From NCBI RefSeq assembly GCF_945859705.1, contig NC_079134.1:154539718-154603717 (forward strand): a DNA stretch of 64,000 nt, read 5' to 3'. The notes beneath the pieces are model-generated. The model searched no databases and had not been told where the DNA came from. It worked only from the letters and a program-made list of their open reading frames with translations. The position numbers and the translations under genes were made by a program. Source of the stretch: Episyrphus balteatus. Taxonomy: Eukaryota > Arthropoda > Insecta > Diptera > Syrphidae. How positions within the stretch are numbered: the first letter of the stretch is position 1; every line of letters starts with the position of its first letter. Positions 59,246 through 64,000 of the stretch are shown piece by piece.

Positions 59246-59500
59246 ATACATTCGGGACACGTTCGGGACACGTTCAGGACACGTTCAGGACACGTTTGGG
59301 ACACGTTCTGGACACGTTCGGGACACATTCGGGACACATTCGGGACAAGTTCGGGACACATTTGGGACACGCTCGGGAAACATTCGGGACACGTTCGGGA
59401 CACATTTGGGACACATTCGGGACACGTCCGGGACACATACGGGACACATTTGGGACACATTCGGGACACATTCGGGACACGTTCGGAACACGTTTGGGAC
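59246..59500. repeat. 11-bp minisatellite (GGGACACGTTC)n
   Basis: About 23 copies of GGGACACGTTC/GGGACACATTC with point variants. Every frame on both strands stays open, giving 11-residue protein repeats (GTHSGHIRDTF and the like) that are not evidence of genes. Confidence 0.95.
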
Positions 59501-59519
59501 ACTTGAACTTTTAAATTTC

Positions 59520-61820
59520 AAACATTAAATCTTTAAATCTACAAAGGTTCGGAACCTGCTTATCATTTTAACTTATCTTCACAAAACAACCATCAGTTTA
59601 AGCATCTGTTTTTTTGAATGACGTCATAAAGTCGATCCACCGCAACATTTAATATTTAAAATAAATATACATAATATTCCTAACTTTCTGTCAACCTTAA
59701 TATTTATACATAAATTTAAATCAATATATAATATTTTCTCCCTTGTTTTACAACATAAAACACCCGCATAGTAAAAACAAAAACGGATCAAAATTATATA
59801 AATTTTATGTTATCCCTCGAGGCTAAGACAGCTGGGTGCAAAAATCATTAAGCAGCTATTAAAAATGATAATAAAACGAAATTTAAATATAATTATAATC
59901 TCCCGCCTTAAATGCTATTAAGAGTTAAGTCATTAAGTTTATCTTGAATTCTCAAGTCTAACAGAATGTGAAAAGCTAAACAAAACCACCGAACCGGAGA
60001 CGCGGCACATTCTTATACTCTACATACATATAGGTGGTTTAATTTCTTAACCACCCCCAGACGCCCACTGATTTTTAATACCCGAATGATTGTCCCTCAT
60101 TTTTAGGGATTTAATTTTCAGAATTTGTTTTTTTTTTTTTTTTTTTAAGGCGGGGAGGATGATGGTAATAAATTATTTCACTGCCTTAAAAATATCACGC
60201 GATGTAAAAGAACTTGTGGAACATAGAGTCTCGTCGCGTTGTGTAGTCTTTATATCCTTTTCCTCTCTTCGCCTACAGGTCAATGTTAATGTTGAAGATT
60301 ATGATCATCAGATTCAGATGTGAGGGTGTATAAGTACGGAACACAATTCTTAATAAGGCTGCTGGCAATGTTTACACATAAATTTTGTAGAGGTGTTGTT
60401 AATTTGGTCAAGGCATTGTTGTGAATTCTTAATCAAATAAAAAGAATTTTGGGCCCACGATAAGAGCATTTAATTAACATAGGGTGCTTTAAAGCAACAA
60501 AATCCTTGAAAGAAAATAGGAGAAAAAAATATTGATTGTCTATAAATTCTGTTTACCGACGATAAATCTACTTGATAACGTCATAAGATAAAATCATTTT
60601 TATGAAAATTCATACAAATAAATAATTAAATTTTTTGTTATTTTATTTTTTCAATAAAAGTTTAAAAAAAAAAAAACTAAAAAAAATTCGTACAAAATTA
60701 ACATTTTAAAAAAATAGAGCTCCTAGAAAGAAACGAACCTCTATAACTGAGCCGAAAAACATTATGTTTAATATAATTTGTATCCCGAAAGTTTTAATAC
60801 GCTCAATATAAGTATAAGTACTTTAACAACTTAACTGTCCAATGAGTCCCATATGACTCAAAATATATGTTTTGTCACAAGCCTACAGAGCCCCATGTAT
60901 CATATATGACTCATATACATATTTTACTTAAAACAACTTCACTGTCCCCATAAAATCTGATTAAATAATCTCTCTACGTTCAATATTATTTTGTTTATTT
61001 GAAGGATTCATCACTCCACGTCCCATGAGTCCTATTTGACTCATAGAATATTTTCTGTATCGTGTTTCTAGAGTCCATGAGTCATATGATTCATAAAGAC
61101 GTGTTTCTAAAAACGTGTTTGCTATATGAAAATATGGCTATAGAACATAATTTATTTATGAATGTGTAGGAAAAGAAGAAATACTTTCCCCAACTGCAAA
61201 AAAAATTGGAAAAATGTTTGAGCAAAAAAAGTTATTTCATAAAAAAATCTTTGATTTTTTTGAAGATTTTTTTTTTTTATTTTGGGAGAAGTTATATGTA
61301 ACTACGATCCACAATTATTGTATGGGTAGGTACGTAATAAGAAAATTGAAACACCATTAATAGTACAGCCACTGAAAAAATCTAGTCAAAATTGTGGAGG
61401 CATCAAAATTTGAATGCAGGGTAATTAAAAGAGGCTTGATAATGTGTTTTGTCTTGTACGGCTTTCCACACGCCAGCCTTTTTGAAAAATACTTTTTGAT
61501 CAATATTTCGAAAACGACTCATCTTACAGAAAATTTGCAACGAAGTTTTTGACATTAAATTATATTATCTTTCTTTTTTAAATTCACAATTTTCTTATAA
61601 AATGAATACTTTATTAATTAGAGAGCCAAACAACTAATACGTGCTTTTAATTTTTATTTTTAACTCCCCACGGCTGTTGTAAGGGGTAAGAAGTACACAA
61701 TTTCCAAAAAATTTTTTTTTTCTTTTTTGTTTTTTACTTTTTATCTCAATGTGTACATTTTTGCACTTATTTTAGAGAATCCGTATAAAAATAATAATCA
61801 TAAGTAAATGAGACCAAAAA
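59520..61820. other. Intergenic DNA
   Basis: No supported gene. CTCTTCGCCTACAG at about 60267 is a fair splice acceptor followed by 15 open codons (NVNVEDYDHQIQ) but stands alone. At 60830-61100 TGAGTC[A/C]TAT.TGACTCAT words recur with about 60-180-bp spacing. Confidence 0.35.
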
Positions 61821-61824
61821 AATA

Positions 61825-62030
61825 CAGGGTGTCCCAAAAGTTAACGTCGAAACGAAAACGGTAGATAGGGTAGGTGGTGACAGTTATTAGAAAAATAATA
61901 AAAAAAAATCGCAGCCATATATTTTGGGAGTTATGGGCATTTGAAAAAAAGTCGAAAAAATGGCCACCCTGTGACGGTTTTTCATGTGCCGTGACTACAA
62001 ATCTTAATTTTTCTCATTTTTACTTGCTCT
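61825..62030 (+). repeat. Partial element with CAGGGTGTCCC end
   Basis: TACAGGGTGTCCCAAAAGTT at 61824 matches the terminal motif of 36025-36931. The body runs into the GTCT element at about 62030 and no second end is present. Confidence 0.45.
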
Positions 62031-62745
62031 ATAGGGCAAGTATTGGTTTCGTGTAGAAAAAAAAATCGAGGTTTTAATCAAAACCAACATTACGATGATG
62101 GAGAAGATCAAAAAAGTGGTTTTCGTCATGCCGTCCGTCGGTCTGTGCGTCTGTGCGTGTGTGCGTCTGTGCGTCCATCTGTACATCGAGCTAGGGCCTA
62201 AACGGATGGATGGATTTGCTTGAAACTTGGTACAGATGATTTTTACGTAATTCCCTAGACCCGTTTTTTTTATTTTTTTAATATCTCCATTTTAACGCAT
62301 ACCTCCCATATAACGTTTTCGAGGTATTGCAAATTTCTCGAAAACGGCTCTAACGATTTTGATCAAATTTGGTGTGCGGAATACTCTTATTGATTCCAAC
62401 AAAACTGCGTTTTTAGTTTTTCTCAAAAAATGCGGAGAATCGAAATATGGCGTTGCCGTTTTTCGAAAATTGACATATTTTTAAGTTCATATATTTTATC
62501 AAAGCATTAGTTATTTTATTTAAAATTTACAGAGATCATTAGGTATAAAATGTTAAAAAAAAATATTTTTAAAAACATTTTTGAAAAAAAAAAAATTTTA
62601 ATTTAATTTTTAAACTTTTGATTTTTTTTTTTTTTTTTGATTTTTTTTTTCTACAAAATCTTAAATTTCCAATAGATATTTAAGATAAAGATACTGTGAA
62701 CTACAAGAGCAAGTACGTGCGACCCAGTCGTGCATTTTATTTTCT
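62030..62745 (-). mobile_element. GTCT-containing element, copy 4
   Basis: Reverse copy: CATTACGATGATGGAGAAGA, a degenerate GTCT/GCGTCTGT array at 62129-62175, GGGCCTAAACGGATGGATGG, GAAAACGGCTCTAACGATTT and the far end CGACCCAGTCGTGCATTTTA. GTCTGTGCGTCTGTGCG shows the array drifting from GTCT to a GTGCGTCT unit. Confidence 0.72.
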
Positions 62746-62989
62746 TTTGTTACCTAACCTTAAATAACCCTGCTATCAAATGCATTCAAAAATTTTAACT
62801 CAGCTGTATCAGTTTTAAAGAAAATATTACTTTTTTACCCAACTTAGTACTAAAAAATTTTACATGACTCTAATTCAATGAGCCGTAGTGTAAAAAAATG
62901 CACTACAATGTTTCGGCAAGTTGCCTTAAAAGTTGGTGTGTTCAATTCTCTTTTCAAAATGGTATAACATTGTTGGGAATATTTCATAA

Positions 62990-63166
62990 ATAACCGAGAT
63001 AAAATTTTTTTTCTTAAGAAATCCGACTTTTTTTTAGGTAATTTTTCCATATTATTTAAGTTTTTGTATTCTGAAAGGTTCTGAAAGGGTACAAAACTTG
63101 AATAATATGGAAAAATTACCTCATAAAAAAGTCGGATTTCTTAAGAAAAAAAAAGTGTATCTCGGT
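62990..63166. repeat. Inverted repeat, ~80-bp arms
   Basis: CTTAAGAAATCCGACTTTTT and GGTAATTTTTCCATATTATT (63014-63057) mirror AATAATATGGAAAAATTACC and AAAAAGTCGGATTTCTTAAG (63101-63145). Short central loop with CTGAAAGG repeats. Confidence 0.8.
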
Positions 63167-63199
63167 CAAGTCAAAACAATCTCCTTTGTATGCTGAATT

Positions 63200-63540
63200 T
63201 AACAAAATTAAAACCAAATGTAAACGACTACTCCTTTAATGTGTATTTTCAGAAAACCCACTTTCCATTATTGTACAGGAATGAAATTTGGCATGAAAGT
63301 TTAATTTGCAATGAGAACCAAGAACCAGAAGAGTACCTAAATCGAAATATTTTGAGTGAAAGGGTGTTTTTTTAAAAAGAAAGAACCTTGTGAAACATGT
63401 TTCTAGAACACCCTGTTAAAATAATGTTATATTCAAAAAAATGGTTAAAATATTTCGATGGTCATTGAAATCAAGAATAAAAAAAGACCATAAGAATGAG
63501 TGAAAAGGGTGTTTTTTTTTCTATTAAACTGAATTTATAT
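63200..63540 (-). repeat. Two units of the ACACCCTTTCAC repeat family
   Basis: On the minus strand the anchor occurs at about 63356 and 63501, spaced about 145 bp, as in the 7975-8780 array. A GAACACCCTGTT phrase follows the first. Confidence 0.55.
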
Positions 63541-63848
63541 TGGATTTTAGTTTAAATTTAATTTTAGTGATTTAATTTTGGTTCATATTTCTTCATTCAA
63601 AATACAAAAGTAGGAATAGTATAGTAATTGAGGTTTATAATAGTTGTTGAAGGTATAAAGAAGAACAACGACCACATTGAATATAACACCAAACTCCCAC
63701 TTCAATTTATAAAGTCCGCTTGTCCTAACTAGGAAGTGCTGCGGTAACCTTATTTGGCTTTGGATTGTAGAATGAAGGATAAATTGCACATACTATTTTT
63801 TTTAATTATTATTATCAACCAACTAACAATTTATCTTATTAACGGCAA

Positions 63849-63974
63849 TTTGCTGAATCGAAACATAAATAATTTATGTTGAACATAAACTTTTATTCCA
63901 TACTTTTTTCTCCGCGAAAACTATGACAGAAGAATTTATGTAGAACTTAAATGTTTAAGTTTCGATTCAGCAAA
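63849..63974. mobile_element. Small MITE with TTTGCTGAATCGAAAC termini
   Basis: TTTGCTGAATCGAAACATAA at 63849 mirrors GTTTCGATTCAGCAAA-type sequence ending at 63974; arms about 45 bp with mismatches (ATTTATGTTGAACATAA against its inverse). Length about 126 bp. Confidence 0.7.
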
Positions 63975-64000
63975 CGGGTTCTAAAAGCTTAACAAATGCT

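Noticed and set aside
59137..59521. Long Cys/Val/Pro/Ser and Thr/Gly/His repeat proteins on both strands
   Set aside because: Produced by the 11-bp minisatellite; all frames stay open.

Overview
This window looks like AT-rich nuclear DNA from an insect, most likely a fly (Diptera). The signs are short (62-90 bp) GT-AG introns, many long A and T runs, interspersed repeats carrying a (GTCT)n/(CAGA)n tract of the kind known from dipteran mini-me/DINE-type elements, and insect-type DNA transposons (hAT, Tc1, piggyBac-like, Transib-like). Nothing bacterial or phage-like was seen: no operons, CRISPR arrays, rRNA or intact tRNA genes.

Only one protein-coding gene can be supported well. It lies on the minus strand at 5962-7844 as at least four exons whose splice phases all match. 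It encodes a protein with eight [SGP]-E-Y-x-x-x-[F/Y] type repeats, like the MDM1/CCSAP/SAXO group of microtubule- and centriole-binding proteins. Its first exon was not found and probably lies beyond the transposons upstream. Weaker gene evidence exists at 47719-47932 (possible 5' noncoding exon, minus strand), 59049-59231 (coding-like exon, strand uncertain), 37600-38210 and 44940-46280 (decayed coding sequence).

The rest is mainly mobile DNA. In order: a GTCT element (3.7-4.6 kb); a degenerate ~148-bp tandem repeat (8.0-8.7 kb); a hAT element (8884-12200) with a second hAT (9986-11837) nested inside; GTCT and foldback repeats (13.5-14.5 kb); a 7-bp minisatellite (16.3-16.9 kb); a hAT-type MITE (17177-18020); a TA-flanked MITE (18399-19525); a GTCT element with 42-bp inverted flanks (20.9-21.8 kb); a hAT-like element full of GGGGCCCC (22434-23571); a Transib-like element (25042-27568) whose terminal repeat is split by a second Transib-like element (25059-26456); a piggyBac-like foldback element (28830-32517); a hAT element (33071-34656) against a 14/15-bp minisatellite; nested TA-flanked MITEs, one carrying a tRNA-like sequence (36.0-36.9 kb); hammerhead-ribozyme sequences (45.7 kb and 50.6-50.9 kb); a perfect 304-bp palindrome (48.6-48.9 kb); a tandem-repeat element (51.1-52.1 kb); further foldbacks; a hAT-like MITE (53947-54744); a Transib-like element (55137-56478); a dead Tc1 DD34E element (56933-58557); an 11-bp minisatellite (59.2-59.5 kb); and a GTCT element plus small MITEs to the end.

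The most notable signal is the family of hammerhead ribozymes. One copy (50574-50642, minus) has all core residues, a GUC cleavage site and 10 bases of Watson-Crick complementarity between loops I and II. A second copy is truncated exactly at the predicted cleavage point and sits in the loop of a large inverted repeat. This suggests ribozyme-bearing retroelements (Penelope-like or retrozyme-like) in this genome. Element boundaries given with target-site duplications were read directly from the sequence; family names rest on terminal motifs and duplication length.
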